Below are positions 1 through 9,542 of a DNA stretch of 64,000 nucleotides, one piece after another (the stretch's first letter is position 1; each line of letters starts with the position of its first letter). Under the pieces are notes generated by a model that was not told the origin of the DNA, made no database searches, and saw nothing but the letters and a program-made list of their open reading frames with translations. A program made the position numbers and the translations under genes. Source of the DNA: Frankia sp. AiPa1 (GTDB lineage Bacteria > Actinomycetota > Actinomycetes > Frankiales > Frankiaceae); contig NZ_JALKFZ020000001.1 of NCBI RefSeq assembly GCF_023243075.1, positions 1 through 64,000 on the forward strand. The letters are read 5' to 3'.

Positions 1-209
<209 letters not shown>

Positions 210-213
<4 letters not shown>

Positions 214-1439
214 GCTCCCCGAACATCGACACCCCGCCGCCTACCGGGGCCACGCCAACCGGGGTGGGGCCCAGCGGCGTGCCTCCGGGCGCTCCCGACG
301 GGACGAAGTCCGTCCCCTATGGCTCGCAGGCCACCGCCGAGGGGAGCAAGGCCACCGCCGAGGGGGCCGGCGCCGCGGACGGCGGCCGGGGAGGGTCGAC
401 CGTGCGCCAGCCCGGTCCGTTCCCGCCGGGAAGCGCGCCCTCGCACCGCCCTCCGCCGAGTGGTGAACGCGCGGTCGCGGCACCGGATCCGGATGCCGCT
501 CGGCGTGCGCTGATCGCGTTGCGTGGCGAGGTCGCCCGGGCAGTGGTGGGCCAGGACGCCGCCGTCAGCGGCCTCGTCGTCGCCCTGCTCTGCCGCGGCC
601 ACGCCCTGCTCGAAGGGGTGCCCGGAGTGGCGAAGACGCTGCTCGTGCGAACCCTGGCGACCGCGATGTCGCTGGACACCAAACGGCTGCAGTTCACCCC
701 TGACCTGATGCCTGGCGACGTCACCGGCTCGCTCGTCTACGACAACCGCAGCTCCGAGTTCACCTTCCGCGAGGGGCCGGTCTTCACGAACCTGCTGCTC
801 GCCGACGAGATCAACCGCACCCCACCGAAGACACAGGCAGCGCTGCTGGAGGTGATGGAGGAGCGTCAGGTCAGCGTCGACGGGGTGCCCCGGCCGCTCC
901 CCACACCGTTCGCGGTGCTGGCCACCCAGAACCCGGTCGAGCACGAAGGGACCTATCCGCTGCCCGAGGCGCAACTCGACCGGTTCCTGGTGAAGGTGAC
1001 CCTGCCACTGCCCCCGCGCGACGACGAGATCCGGGTGCTTGCCCACCACGCCGGTGGGTTCGACCCCACGAATCTCGCCGCCGCCGGAGTACGCGCCGTC
1101 GCCGGGGCCGCCGATCTGGCCGCGGCGCGGGCAGCGGTCGGTACCGTCGCGGTGCATCCCGATGTCCTCGCCTACATCGTGGACCTCGCTCGGGCCACCC
1201 GGACGGCGCCCAGCGTCCAGCTCGGGGTGTCGCCACGCGGCGCCACCGCGCTGCTGGCGACCACGCGGGCCTGGGCGTGGCTGTCCGGGCGGGGCTATGC
1301 CACGCCGGATGACGTCAAGGCGCTGGCCCGGGCGACGCTGCGACACCGGATCAGCCTGCGGCCCGAGGCCGAGCTCGACGGGGTGACCGCCGATGTGGTG
1401 CTCGAACAGGTGCTGGCCACCGTCCCGGCGCCCCGGTAG
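210..1439 (+). CDS. MoxR family AAA+ ATPase
   Basis: The 409-residue product is a MoxR-type AAA+ ATPase, a cytoplasmic chaperone-like ATPase that usually works with the von Willebrand/DUF58 protein encoded next to it. The first ~90 residues are a Gly/Pro/Ala-rich extension. The ATPase core follows, with Walker A around residues 134-146 (EGVPGVAKT) and Walker B around 195-202 (LLADEINR), then the MoxR motif PPKTQAALLEVMEE. The C-terminal lid domain contains the family segment SPRGATALL. The GTG start overlaps the stop of the preceding gene and the DUF58 gene begins 14 bases after the stop, so an operon is likely. The start could lie further in, since the extension is low complexity. The substrate is unknown. 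Confidence 0.9.
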
Positions 1440-1453
1440 CGGGCGGCGGGACG

Positions 1454-2749
1454 GTGGCGATCAGCGGCCGTGCGGTCACGCTGGCGCTGTGCGGGGTGCT
1501 GCTCGTCGTGCTCTCCCCGGCGCCTGGCCTGACCCTGGCGCTGGTCAACCTGCTGTTCGTGGTGCTGGTCGCTGCCGACGTGGCGCTCGCCGGGGCGGTG
1601 CGCCCGCTCGCGTTCAGCCGGTCCGGCCCGACGGCGACTCGGCTCGGTCAGCCGGTGCCGCTCGTACTCGCTGTCGCCAACCACGGCACGCGCACCGTGC
1701 GCGCCCAGATCCGCGACGCCTGGCCACCGTCCGCGGGAGCCCGGCCGCGTATCCACCGGGTCGTGGTACCCGCCGGGGAGCGTCGGTTCCTCGAAACCGC
1801 CCTGACGCCGACTCGACGCGGCGACCGCGAGCCGTTCCGGATCACGGTGCGTACGTTCGGGCCGTTCGGGCTCGCCGGGCGCCAGGGCAGACATCACTGT
1901 CCGTGGCGAGTCCGGGTGCTGCCGCCGTTCACCTCGCGCCGGCAGCTGCCCGCGGCGCTGGCCCGGCTGCGGGAGATCGAGGGCGAGGTCGCGATCCGCG
2001 GGGCCGGGGCCGGCTCGGAGTTCGACAGTCTGCGCGACTACGTCATCGGCGACGACGTCCGACTGATCGACTGGCGGGGCACCGCACGTCGCGGCGCGGT
2101 GGTGGTCCGGGCATTCCGGCCCGAGCGGGATCGGCGAGTCGTCTGCGTGCTGGACACGGGTCGCACCTCGGCCGGCCGGGTCGGCGACACTCCGCGGCTG
2201 GACCATGCCCTGGACGCGGCCCTGCTGCTGACCGCGGTGGCGCTGCGGGCCGGCGACCGGGTCAGTCTGCTCGCCCACGACAGCGTGCCGCGGGCCGTCC
2301 TGCCCGGCTCCCACGACCAGGCCTACCTCGCCCGGGTCAGCGACGTGATGGCCGGGCTGGAACCCGCGATCGTGGAGGCCGACCACACCGGAATCGTCAC
2401 CAGCGTTCTGCGCGCGACGTCCCGGCGCAGCCTCGTCGTTCTGTTCACCGAGCTTTCCCCGGCGGTGATCGAGGAGGGCCTGCTGCCCGCTCTGCCGACC
2501 CTGACCTCGCGGCACACCGTCGTCGTCGCCGCGCTGCGCGACCCCCGCCTCGACGAACTGGCCGCCGGCCGCAAGGACGTCCGCGCCGTGTACACCGCCG
2601 CGGCCGCCGAGCAGACCCGCATGCGCCGCCGTGAGCTCACCGAGACGCTGCGCCGACGTGGTGTGGAGGTCGTCGACGCGCCGCCGACCAGCTACGCGGC
2701 GGCCGTCACCGACGCCTACCTCACCCTGAAATCCCTCGGCCGGCTCTGA
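1454..2749 (+). CDS. DUF58 domain-containing membrane protein
   Basis: This 431-residue protein has two hydrophobic segments near the N-terminus (about residues 8-50). They are followed by a beta-rich region and the DUF58 signature around residues 186-220 (SEFDSLRDYVIGDDVR, then IDWRGTAR), and then a von Willebrand A-like fold. DUF58 proteins are the usual partners of MoxR ATPases, and the gene directly follows moxR on the same strand. GTG at 1454 fits because the hydrophobic segments begin right after it. The exact role is not known; envelope or stress-related complex assembly is the usual suggestion for such pairs. Length and motifs are ordinary for the family. Confidence 0.88.
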   Translation: MAISGRAVTLALCGVLLVVLSPAPGLTLALVNLLFVVLVAADVALAGAVRPLAFSRSGPTATRLGQPVPLVLAVANHGTRTVRAQIRDAWPPSAGARPRIHRVVVPAGERRFLETALTPTRRGDREPFRITVRTFGPFGLAGRQGRHHCPWRVRVLPPFTSRRQLPAALARLREIEGEVAIRGAGAGSEFDSLRDYVIGDDVRLIDWRGTARRGAVVVRAFRPERDRRVVCVLDTGRTSAGRVGDTPRLDHALDAALLLTAVALRAGDRVSLLAHDSVPRAVLPGSHDQAYLARVSDVMAGLEPAIVEADHTGIVTSVLRATSRRSLVVLFTELSPAVIEEGLLPALPTLTSRHTVVVAALRDPRLDELAAGRKDVRAVYTAAAAEQTRMRRRELTETLRRRGVEVVDAPPTSYAAAVTDAYLTLKSLGRL

Positions 2750-2884
2750 CTGTCGTCCACGACCCCCCAGGCCTTTCACCCACGATATTCACTGGCAAGG
2801 CAACCGATCAGCAGGTCCTGAGACCCTCGGGCGCCCCGGGCGAGACCATATCCACGATGGCCCCAACCTTCCGAGGACGCGGGG

Positions 2885-3895
2885 TCAGACGACGGGGGCG
2901 AGATCGGCGGCGCCGTGGTCGGCGTCCAGGTCGGCCGTCTCCCCGGCGGCAGCGGCCCGCGAGCCGTACAGCACGACGTAGGCAACGAAACCCGCCCAGG
3001 CCAGCGTGCCGATGCCGAGCCGCACCACCGTGGGCAGCCCGGAGGGAGTCACGAATGCCTCGATGGCACCGGAGACCGCCAGTGCCAGCGCCGCGCCCAG
3101 CACGATCGGCACCGCCGCCCGGCCCTCGGCCGCCAGTGCCTCGAGCCGCCGACGAGGCCCCGGTGCGATGATCGACCAGCCCAGGCGGAGCCCCACAGCC
3201 CCCGCGATGAAGACCACGGTGAGTTCCAGCAGGCCGTGCGGAAGGATGAGGCTGAAGAACTGACCGCTCTGGCCGCAGCCCGCCATATAGCCGCCGACCA
3301 CCCCGACGTTCACCGCGTTGGTGAGAAGCACCAGCAGGGTGGGAATCCCCAGTAGTGCCCCGCTGGCCACCGCCGCGGCCGACACCCAGGCGTTGTTCGT
3401 CCACACCTGGCTCGCGAACGACGACGCCGGATTCTCCGAGTAGTAGGACGCGAAGTCGGAGCGACACAGCTGCTCCACCGAACTCGGCGGAACCACCCCG
3501 GCTCGTGCCTGCGGGTCGTTGACGATCCACAGGGCGATGACCACCGACAGCATCACCGACCCGCCCGCCGTGGCCAGAACCCACCAACGCCGCTGGTAAA
3601 CAGCCAGCGGAAACGTGACGGTGAGGAAGCGGCCAAGAACATGCCAGCCGGGGTCGGACGCCCCGGCGACCGCCGCTCGGGCTCGGGTGACCAGATTCGT
3701 TAGGTCATCAACCAGGTGCGTGTCGTATGACCGGGTGCGGATGACCGAAAGGTGGGTCGCGGTCCGCTGGTAGAGGTCGACCAGTTCGTCGAGTTCCGCC
3801 GGCCGCATCCGGCGCGGACGGCTGGCACGGTCCACCAGCTGCCCGAGGCGGACCCATTCCGGTCGGTGCACGGCGACGTACGCATCGAGATCCAT
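2885..3895 (-). CDS. Stage II sporulation protein M (SpoIIM/DUF95) family membrane protein
   Basis: The 336-residue protein starts with MDLDAYVAVHRPEW, typical of actinobacterial SpoIIM-like proteins. A soluble helical N-terminal part (about 1-95) is followed by several membrane segments, including a C-terminal pair (about 255-310). The middle holds the conserved stretch NNAWVSAAAVASGALLGIP and the helix-breaking PHGLLELT, both family hallmarks. Spore formers use SpoIIM in engulfment. In actinobacteria this paralogue sits beside moxR, DUF58 and RDD genes and its job is unknown. The ATG at 3895 has AAGGA about 11 bases upstream. The gene is transcribed towards the DUF58 gene (136 bp gap) and divergently from the RDD gene. 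Confidence 0.85.
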   Translation of the reverse strand: MDLDAYVAVHRPEWVRLGQLVDRASRPRRMRPAELDELVDLYQRTATHLSVIRTRSYDTHLVDDLTNLVTRARAAVAGASDPGWHVLGRFLTVTFPLAVYQRRWWVLATAGGSVMLSVVIALWIVNDPQARAGVVPPSSVEQLCRSDFASYYSENPASSFASQVWTNNAWVSAAAVASGALLGIPTLLVLLTNAVNVGVVGGYMAGCGQSGQFFSLILPHGLLELTVVFIAGAVGLRLGWSIIAPGPRRRLEALAAEGRAAVPIVLGAALALAVSGAIEAFVTPSGLPTVVRLGIGTLAWAGFVAYVVLYGSRAAAAGETADLDADHGAADLAPVV

Positions 3896-4053
3896 GACCG
3901 CCCCATCCTTTCAGACGGCAGGCGCGCGGATCGGACAGATCGCCCCCACCGGGTCCCGGCCGACACCGTAGGCTCGGGGCTGATCGCACATCGGGATTCC
4001 GGGAGCCGCCGCATGACGATGCCGGACCATGTCGATGCCCGACCGGACGAGGC

Positions 4054-4926
4054 GTGAGTCAGTCGGTGCGCGGCGCCCCGCCCTCCCCGTGGGCGCCGGG
4101 ACCCCGGCGGGCATCGGAGCGCCCGGCGATGGGCGTCGACACGATCATCACCGGCGAGGCCGTCGCGATCGACCTGCGGGTGGCGCGGCTGGGCTCCCGG
4201 CTGGTCGCCGGGCTGCTCGACCTGTTCGCACAGTTCTACCTGCTGAGTCTGCTGGGGGCACTGGTCCTGCTCGTGGTGCGGCCCGGCGACGACGCGCTGG
4301 CGGCCGCGATGGTCCTGCTGACCTACATCACGGTGGTGATCGGCTATCCGGTGGCCTGCGAGACGCTCAGCCGCGGGCGGACGCTCGGCAAGATGGCACT
4401 GGGGCTGCGGGTCGTACGCGATGACGGCGGTCCCATCCGGTTCCGGCACGCCTTCGTCCGTGGTCTGCTCGGCGCGGTCGTCGAGCGACCCGGCATCCTC
4501 ATCGGCCTTCCGGCGATCCTCTGCATGATCAGTTCGCGGACCAGCAAGCGGCTCGGGGACGTGTTCGCCGGGACGGTCGTCCTGCAGGTCAGTGTGCCAC
4601 GCACGGTCGGCGCGCCACCGTACGTCCCGCCCGCCCTGCTCGGCTGGGTCAGCCTGCTCGACCTGTCCGGGCTGGACGACTCGCTGGCGCTGCGCACCCG
4701 GCAGTTCCTCAGTCGCGCGCACGGTCTGTCCGCACCCGCCCTCGAACGCCTCGGTAGCGGCTTGGTCCAGGAGATGCGGGCGGCGGTCACCCCGCCTCCT
4801 CCGCCGGGAACGCCGGGCTGGGCCTATCTGTCGGCCGTGCTCGCCGAGCGTACCCGGCGCAGCTACGTGCGCCTGATCGCGCAGCGCTCGGCGACCCAGC
4901 CCCGACCCGCACCCCGCGGATACTGA
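4054..4926 (+). CDS. RDD family membrane protein
   Basis: This is a 290-residue RDD-family protein. The family motif RLGSRLVAGLLDL lies near residues 50-62, and GRTLGKMALGLRVV follows about 60 residues later. Three or four membrane helices are predicted by eye, and the C-terminal third is soluble. RDD proteins are small membrane proteins of poorly defined function, often proposed as transporters or membrane organisers. The GTG at 4054 is the longest start; the in-frame ATG at 4129 (MGVDTIITGEAVAIDL) matches where homologues usually begin and may be the true start. It is divergent from the SpoIIM-like gene and completes the moxR/DUF58/SpoIIM/RDD module. Confidence 0.85.
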   Translation: MSQSVRGAPPSPWAPGPRRASERPAMGVDTIITGEAVAIDLRVARLGSRLVAGLLDLFAQFYLLSLLGALVLLVVRPGDDALAAAMVLLTYITVVIGYPVACETLSRGRTLGKMALGLRVVRDDGGPIRFRHAFVRGLLGAVVERPGILIGLPAILCMISSRTSKRLGDVFAGTVVLQVSVPRTVGAPPYVPPALLGWVSLLDLSGLDDSLALRTRQFLSRAHGLSAPALERLGSGLVQEMRAAVTPPPPPGTPGWAYLSAVLAERTRRSYVRLIAQRSATQPRPAPRGY

Positions 4927-5143
4927 CCGCGCCGAACTACGAGGTCTCCCGACCTGGGGACACAAGCCCATCGGAGCCCCACACCCTTAACGTCACCTAA
5001 ACAAACGAGGGAAGACCGCACACCGGGCCACCGCCGGTTGGCTCCGTCCGGAATCCCTCGTCTACCGTTACCTGCGGTATCGGACCGTCCCGGCCAACCG
5101 GAGCGAAATTAGGTGTCCGCCCCGCCGGTGGCCGGGGGCAACG

Positions 5144-8092
5144 GTGCCAGGAAGCGACCAAGCACCGGCTCGCGCATGCTGGTCTCGCGCGTGCCGGTCC
5201 GCGGTCGGACGAAGATCCGACAGACACGAAGATCCGATCAAGATGGGGATCCGGCAAAGCGGCCGGCCCGCCGAGGGGGTGACGTCGACGTCTGGCAGAC
5301 GGGAGTCGAGCACTCCATCCCAGGCCACGCCGGCAGCAGACGCAACGCCGTGCGCGGAAGCGGAATCAGCCTCATCACAGGCGGGGTCGGCGCGGGCGGG
5401 ATCGGCCACCGGGCCAAAGCGCGCCGGCTCGGCAGCCGGGTCGCCGCGCAACGGGGTGGCGAGCGCCGTGCCGCCGCGGGCTGACGGCAGGCCGCGTGCC
5501 GGCGCGGCCGAGCGGGTGGCCACACCACCCCGCCCGGCCTCGGCCCGCCCGGCCTCATCCGGCGCCGCCCCTGCCGTGGGGTCCCCGACCGCGGCAGGGC
5601 CTTCGCAGCCGACGGCAGCCGTGGCGACCGGCATCGCACCGCGTTCCACCGAACCCCGGGATTCTCGAGACACCGGCGGGTTCGCTCAGGACATGTTGGG
5701 CTCCCGGGACCCCGCGGTCGGGGCCGACGGCAGCGCCCGTGCGGGCGGCGGGGCAACAGGATCCGCCGCCAAGCCGGCGGGGTATGCCCGGCCGCCCGTG
5801 AACCGACGGGTCGTGCTACGCAAGACGGCGCTGACCACCGGTGCGCTGGGCTTGGTCCTCGCGCTGCTCGCACTGCCCCTGGTGGGCGCCCTTGGGCTGT
5901 TCGCGAAGGGCAGCGCTGATCATTTCCTCGGCCTGCCCAGTGAGCTGATCACTCCGCCGCTGCCGCAGAGCTCGAAGATCCTCGCGTCGGACGGCACGGT
6001 GATTGCGACGCTGAGCGGCGCGGAGAACCGCGTTGTCGTCGATGGCAAGGAGATTCCCAAGGTCATGCGGGAGGCGATCGTCTCGATCGAGGACTCCCGG
6101 TTCTACGAACACGGCGGGGTGGACCCGCAGGGCGTGCTGCGTGCCGCGCTGCGCAACAGCGAGTCCGGCAGCGTCGCGCAGGGCGGTTCGACGCTCACCC
6201 AGCAGTACGTCAAGAACGTTCTGCTGCAGAACGCCCGGACTCCCGCGGAACGTGAGATAGTCGCCGGCGACTCGCTCGACCGCAAGATCCAGGAGCTGCG
6301 GTACGCGCTCGACATCGAGAAGCGGCTGTCCAAGGACGAGATTCTTGAGCGGTACCTGAACATCGCCTACTTCGGCGACGGCGCGTACGGCGTGGGGACG
6401 GCTGCCGAGCACTACTTCGGCACGTCGATCGCCAACGTGAACGTCGAACAGGCCGCGATGCTCGCCGGCCTGGTCCAGAGCCCGTCGCGGTACAACCCGG
6501 CGGCGCATCCGGAGGCGGCCCTTGCCCGTCGCAACACCGTGTTGGACAAGATGGCCGAGAACACGTACATCACCGCGACACAGGCGGACGCGGCGAAACA
6601 GGTGCCGTTGAACGTGGTGCCCGCGCCGCCGCCGACCGCGGACTCGTGCGCGGCGTCCACCGCACAGTTCTTCTGCGACTACGTCCGCACACAACTTCAG
6701 GCGAGCCCGGCGCTCGGCAGCACCCTCGACGAGCGCAACCGGCGCATCTACGAGGGCGGCCTGGTCATCCGCACCACGTTGGACCTGCAGGTCCAACAGG
6801 CGGCGCAGGAAGCGGTGAACTCGACGATCGCCACCACGAACCGGGTGTCGGCGACCGAGGTCGTCATCCAGCCGGGTACCGGCAACATTCTGGCCATGGC
6901 GGTCAACCGGGTGTACGGCTCCGACACGGCCGCGAACCAGACCGTGGTCCCGCTGCCCACGAACGCCACGTTCCAACCGGGTTCGACGTTCAAGACGTTC
7001 GTTCTGGCCGCCGCGCTCGAGGCTGGATACGGAACATCAACCGCTTTCTACTCGCCATCCTGTTATGTCAGTCCGAAGTTTCCGTTGGACCGTGGGGAAG
7101 GAGACTGCCCGAAGGGGTACTCGAACTCCGACCCAGCCGAGGCCGGCGTCTACGACATTTCCCGGGCCACCTGGGACTCGGTGAACACGTTCTACGTCCA
7201 GCTGGCGGAGAAGGTCGGTATTCCCGCGGTCGTGGAGATGGCCAAGCGGCTCGGGGTGAGCCCGCCGCAGGTGGACAAGATCGGCCCCACCGATGGCGCG
7301 ACCGCGATCGGCGGCGGCCAGTACATGTACGTCTCTCCGCTGCAGATGGCCGACGCCTACGCGACGATCGCCGGCGGTGGGCTGCGCTGCACGCCACGAT
7401 TCGCCACCAGCGTGCTGGACTCGAGCAAGGACTCACTGGACGTCGCCAGGACGCCGCAGTGTGAGCAGGTGCTCAGCAAGGGCATCGCGGACACGGTGAC
7501 CAGCGTGCTGGCCGGCGTGCCCTTGCACGGCACCGGTACCAATGCGGCGATCGGGCGGCCCTCGGCCGGCAAGACCGGCACCACCGACGAGTACTCGGCG
7601 GCCTGGTACGTCGGGTTCACCCCGCAGATGACGGCCGCGGTCTCCGTCGGTGACCCGTCGGGCGCGGAATCGCACCCGCTGCGCAACGTCGTGGGGGACG
7701 GGCGGACCTGGGCACGGGTCTTCGGTGGCGACCTGCCCGCGATCATCTTCGGCAGGTCGATGCGGGCGGCCCTCGCGAACCAGCCCGTCGAGCAGCTACC
7801 CGGCGCCGACCCGACGGTGGCCCGCGGCACCAAGGGCGGCCTGCAGAACACCCCACCGCCGCCAGCCACACCCACTCCCGCCCCGGGTATGGCTGACCTC
7901 TTGCAGAACCTCGGCCAGCAGTTCGCACCCGGCGCCGCCGGCAATCCTCAGACTGGCCAGAACGGCGGCGGCGCCGATGGCGCGGGCCAGGGCGGCGGCG
8001 GCGCAGCCGGCGGCCAGGGGGGCGGCGGTCAGGGGGGCGGCGGCCAAGGCGCAGGCGGCGGTCAGGGGGGCGGCGGTCCGGGCAGGCGTTGA
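5144..8092 (+). CDS. ponA: Class A penicillin-binding protein (bifunctional transglycosylase/transpeptidase)
   Basis: The protein polymerises lipid II into glycan strands and cross-links the peptides on the outer face of the membrane. From the 5144 start, residues 1-225 are a Ser/Ala/Pro-rich cytoplasmic extension, and one membrane helix lies at about 227-250. The GT51 domain has EDSRFYEHGGVDP (about 316), GGSTLTQQYVKN and the ERYLNIAYFGDGAYG block. The transpeptidase has catalytic Ser614 (STFK), Ser679 in SVN and Lys810 in KTG. The last ~45 residues are Gly/Gln repeats ending in arginines. GTG 5144 has a G-rich stretch before it; ATG 5243 is in frame and also possible. Length is above average because of both tails. 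It is monocistronic and convergent with the SIS gene. Confidence 0.93.
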   Translation: MPGSDQAPARACWSRACRSAVGRRSDRHEDPIKMGIRQSGRPAEGVTSTSGRRESSTPSQATPAADATPCAEAESASSQAGSARAGSATGPKRAGSAAGSPRNGVASAVPPRADGRPRAGAAERVATPPRPASARPASSGAAPAVGSPTAAGPSQPTAAVATGIAPRSTEPRDSRDTGGFAQDMLGSRDPAVGADGSARAGGGATGSAAKPAGYARPPVNRRVVLRKTALTTGALGLVLALLALPLVGALGLFAKGSADHFLGLPSELITPPLPQSSKILASDGTVIATLSGAENRVVVDGKEIPKVMREAIVSIEDSRFYEHGGVDPQGVLRAALRNSESGSVAQGGSTLTQQYVKNVLLQNARTPAEREIVAGDSLDRKIQELRYALDIEKRLSKDEILERYLNIAYFGDGAYGVGTAAEHYFGTSIANVNVEQAAMLAGLVQSPSRYNPAAHPEAALARRNTVLDKMAENTYITATQADAAKQVPLNVVPAPPPTADSCAASTAQFFCDYVRTQLQASPALGSTLDERNRRIYEGGLVIRTTLDLQVQQAAQEAVNSTIATTNRVSATEVVIQPGTGNILAMAVNRVYGSDTAANQTVVPLPTNATFQPGSTFKTFVLAAALEAGYGTSTAFYSPSCYVSPKFPLDRGEGDCPKGYSNSDPAEAGVYDISRATWDSVNTFYVQLAEKVGIPAVVEMAKRLGVSPPQVDKIGPTDGATAIGGGQYMYVSPLQMADAYATIAGGGLRCTPRFATSVLDSSKDSLDVARTPQCEQVLSKGIADTVTSVLAGVPLHGTGTNAAIGRPSAGKTGTTDEYSAAWYVGFTPQMTAAVSVGDPSGAESHPLRNVVGDGRTWARVFGGDLPAIIFGRSMRAALANQPVEQLPGADPTVARGTKGGLQNTPPPPATPTPAPGMADLLQNLGQQFAPGAAGNPQTGQNGGGADGAGQGGGGAAGGQGGGGQGGGGQGAGGGQGGGGPGRR
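7966..8089 (+). repeat. Gly/Gln codon repeats at the end of the PBP gene
   Basis: Imperfect copies of a 15-base unit (GGCGGCGGTCAGGGG and variants) encode a GGGQG-type tail after the transpeptidase domain. Copy number could vary between strains without breaking the frame. Confidence 0.7.
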
Positions 8093-8132
8093 TGCCCAGG
8101 CGGTGACGTCCCCTACAGATGGACGGTGGTCG

Positions 8133-9332
8133 TCAGTGGCCGAGGCCGTGGGCGGCGAGGGTCTGGGCGGGGTCGACACCGAGCGCGAGAGCCAGGTAGA
8201 GGGCGGTGAAGTCGAACAGGCCGAGGACGGCAGCGAGCCGCTCGACCGGGTCGGCGCCCTCGGCGCGTAGCTCGGTGACCCGGATCCCACGCTCGGCCGC
8301 CACGGCGACCACCGCCTCTGCCTGGCGGATGGTCTCGACCCGCTCGGCACCCGGGTCACGCAGCAGGACCAGCCGCAGGCGCAGCGGCGGCTCGGAGTCC
8401 TCGGCCCGGTCACGGAAGAAATCCTCGAGATCGTCCGTGGCCCTGCCGACCCCACTCCCGATGCCGATGCCGGCACCGGGCTCTGATCCCACGCCGCGTC
8501 CGGCGCCCGTCCCCGCTCCGAAAGGCCCGTCGAACAGGCCGATCTGGAGGTGAGCCGGGTGCGGCAGCCCGCCGGCCAGCGCCGGATACCTGGCGATCGC
8601 CGCAAGCTGTGCCACGGCCCCACGCGCGGCGACCGCTGTCACGGCCGACGTGCCCCAGACCAGTGGCAGGTTGCCCGCAAGCTCCAGGGCGAGGGTCTTC
8701 GCCGGGTTGACGAACGACTCGCTGGACGAACGGCACCGGGTGGCGACGTCCTCCAGCCGGACCGCCGCAGCCTCGATCGCCGTGCCCTCGATCCGCAGCA
8801 CGCCCAGGGCACGCGCGGCGACGAGCAGCGGCACCGTGAGCGACCACAGCACGGAACTCGCCGGTCGTGCGCCGGGCAGCGGCACCCAGGGGGCTCCCAC
8901 GACGGCGGCGAGATGGGCCAGCGGCGTGTCGGGCGGCGCGACGATGGCGAGGCGGGCCCCGCGGCGGTCCGCCTCCTCGACGGCGGAGAGCACCTCCGCC
9001 GAGGTCCCGGTCGGGGACACCGCGAGAACCACATCGGCGACGCCGACCCATCCCGGCAGCCCGTGCGCATGGTGGCCGAGCACCGGCACGGGACTGGCCG
9101 GCCCGGCCACCGCGGCGAGAATGTCGGCAGCCAGGGCCGCGCCGCCCACCCCGACGACCAGGAGCGCTCGGGGCCGGCCGTCCGCGGCGAGGCGGGCAAA
9201 GCCGGATTCCTGCGCGAGCACGGCGCTGTGACGGATCTGCGGGCCGGCCGAGGCGATCTGCGGCAGCAGATCCGCAACGCTGCCAGCCTCAAGCCGGGCG
9301 GGGTCGTCGAGTGCAGCCTCGTCTATGTACAC
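8133..9332 (-). CDS. SIS domain protein, phosphoglucose/phosphomannose isomerase-like
   Basis: This 399-residue protein has an N-terminal SIS sugar-phosphate-binding fold (about 55-165; VVGVGGAALAADI and SPTGTSAEVLSAVEEA) and a C-terminal domain like that of bifunctional phosphoglucose/phosphomannose isomerases (SSSESFVNPAKTLA region; LVWGTSAVTAVAARG). It is the counterpart of the SIS protein found next to manB in mycobacteria. A Gly-rich insert of about 30 residues (GAGTGAGRGVGSEPG type) interrupts the C-terminal half. Catalytic activity as a sugar-phosphate isomerase is plausible but not shown. The start is 6 bases beyond the Trm112 stop, so it is the third gene of a manB-trm112-SIS operon. 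Confidence 0.8.
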   Translation of the reverse strand: MYIDEAALDDPARLEAGSVADLLPQIASAGPQIRHSAVLAQESGFARLAADGRPRALLVVGVGGAALAADILAAVAGPASPVPVLGHHAHGLPGWVGVADVVLAVSPTGTSAEVLSAVEEADRRGARLAIVAPPDTPLAHLAAVVGAPWVPLPGARPASSVLWSLTVPLLVAARALGVLRIEGTAIEAAAVRLEDVATRCRSSSESFVNPAKTLALELAGNLPLVWGTSAVTAVAARGAVAQLAAIARYPALAGGLPHPAHLQIGLFDGPFGAGTGAGRGVGSEPGAGIGIGSGVGRATDDLEDFFRDRAEDSEPPLRLRLVLLRDPGAERVETIRQAEAVVAVAAERGIRVTELRAEGADPVERLAAVLGLFDFTALYLALALGVDPAQTLAAHGLGH

Positions 9333-9338
9333 GCCGCG

Positions 9339-9542
9339 TCAGTGCGACGCTGTCGCGGCGGTGCCGGAGAACGGAACGGCCTCGTCCAGCAGCATGACCG
9401 GGATGTCGTCCCGAACCGGGAAGGCCAGGTCACAGGCGAGGCAGACGAGCACGGGCGCGCCGTCGAGCTCGTCGGGCCGCAGCTCACCATGTTTGCTGCA
9501 CGGGCAGGCGAGAATCTCCAGCAGCAGCGGATCGAGACTCAT
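9339..9542 (-). CDS. Trm112 family protein
   Basis: This is a 67-residue zinc-ribbon-like protein. Two cysteine pairs are visible, one in LACPCSKHG near residue 13 and one in [11 protein letters not shown] near residue 35. The sequence [11 protein letters not shown] that follows is typical of bacterial Trm112/YcaR proteins. Eukaryotic Trm112 activates methyltransferases; the bacterial role is unclear. The ATG (CAT at 9540-9542) overlaps the manB stop codon by one base, so translation is coupled. It sits between manB and the SIS gene, the usual actinobacterial order. Confidence 0.88.
   Translation of the reverse strand: MSLDPLLLEILACPCSKHGELRPDELDGAPVLVCLACDLAFPVRDDIPVMLLDEAVPFSGTAATASH

Noticed and set aside
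1295..2779. Long minus-strand frame of 494 residues opposite the DUF58 gene
   Set aside because: It is antisense to conserved moxR and DUF58 coding sequence and has no recognisable domain. High GC makes such shadow frames common.
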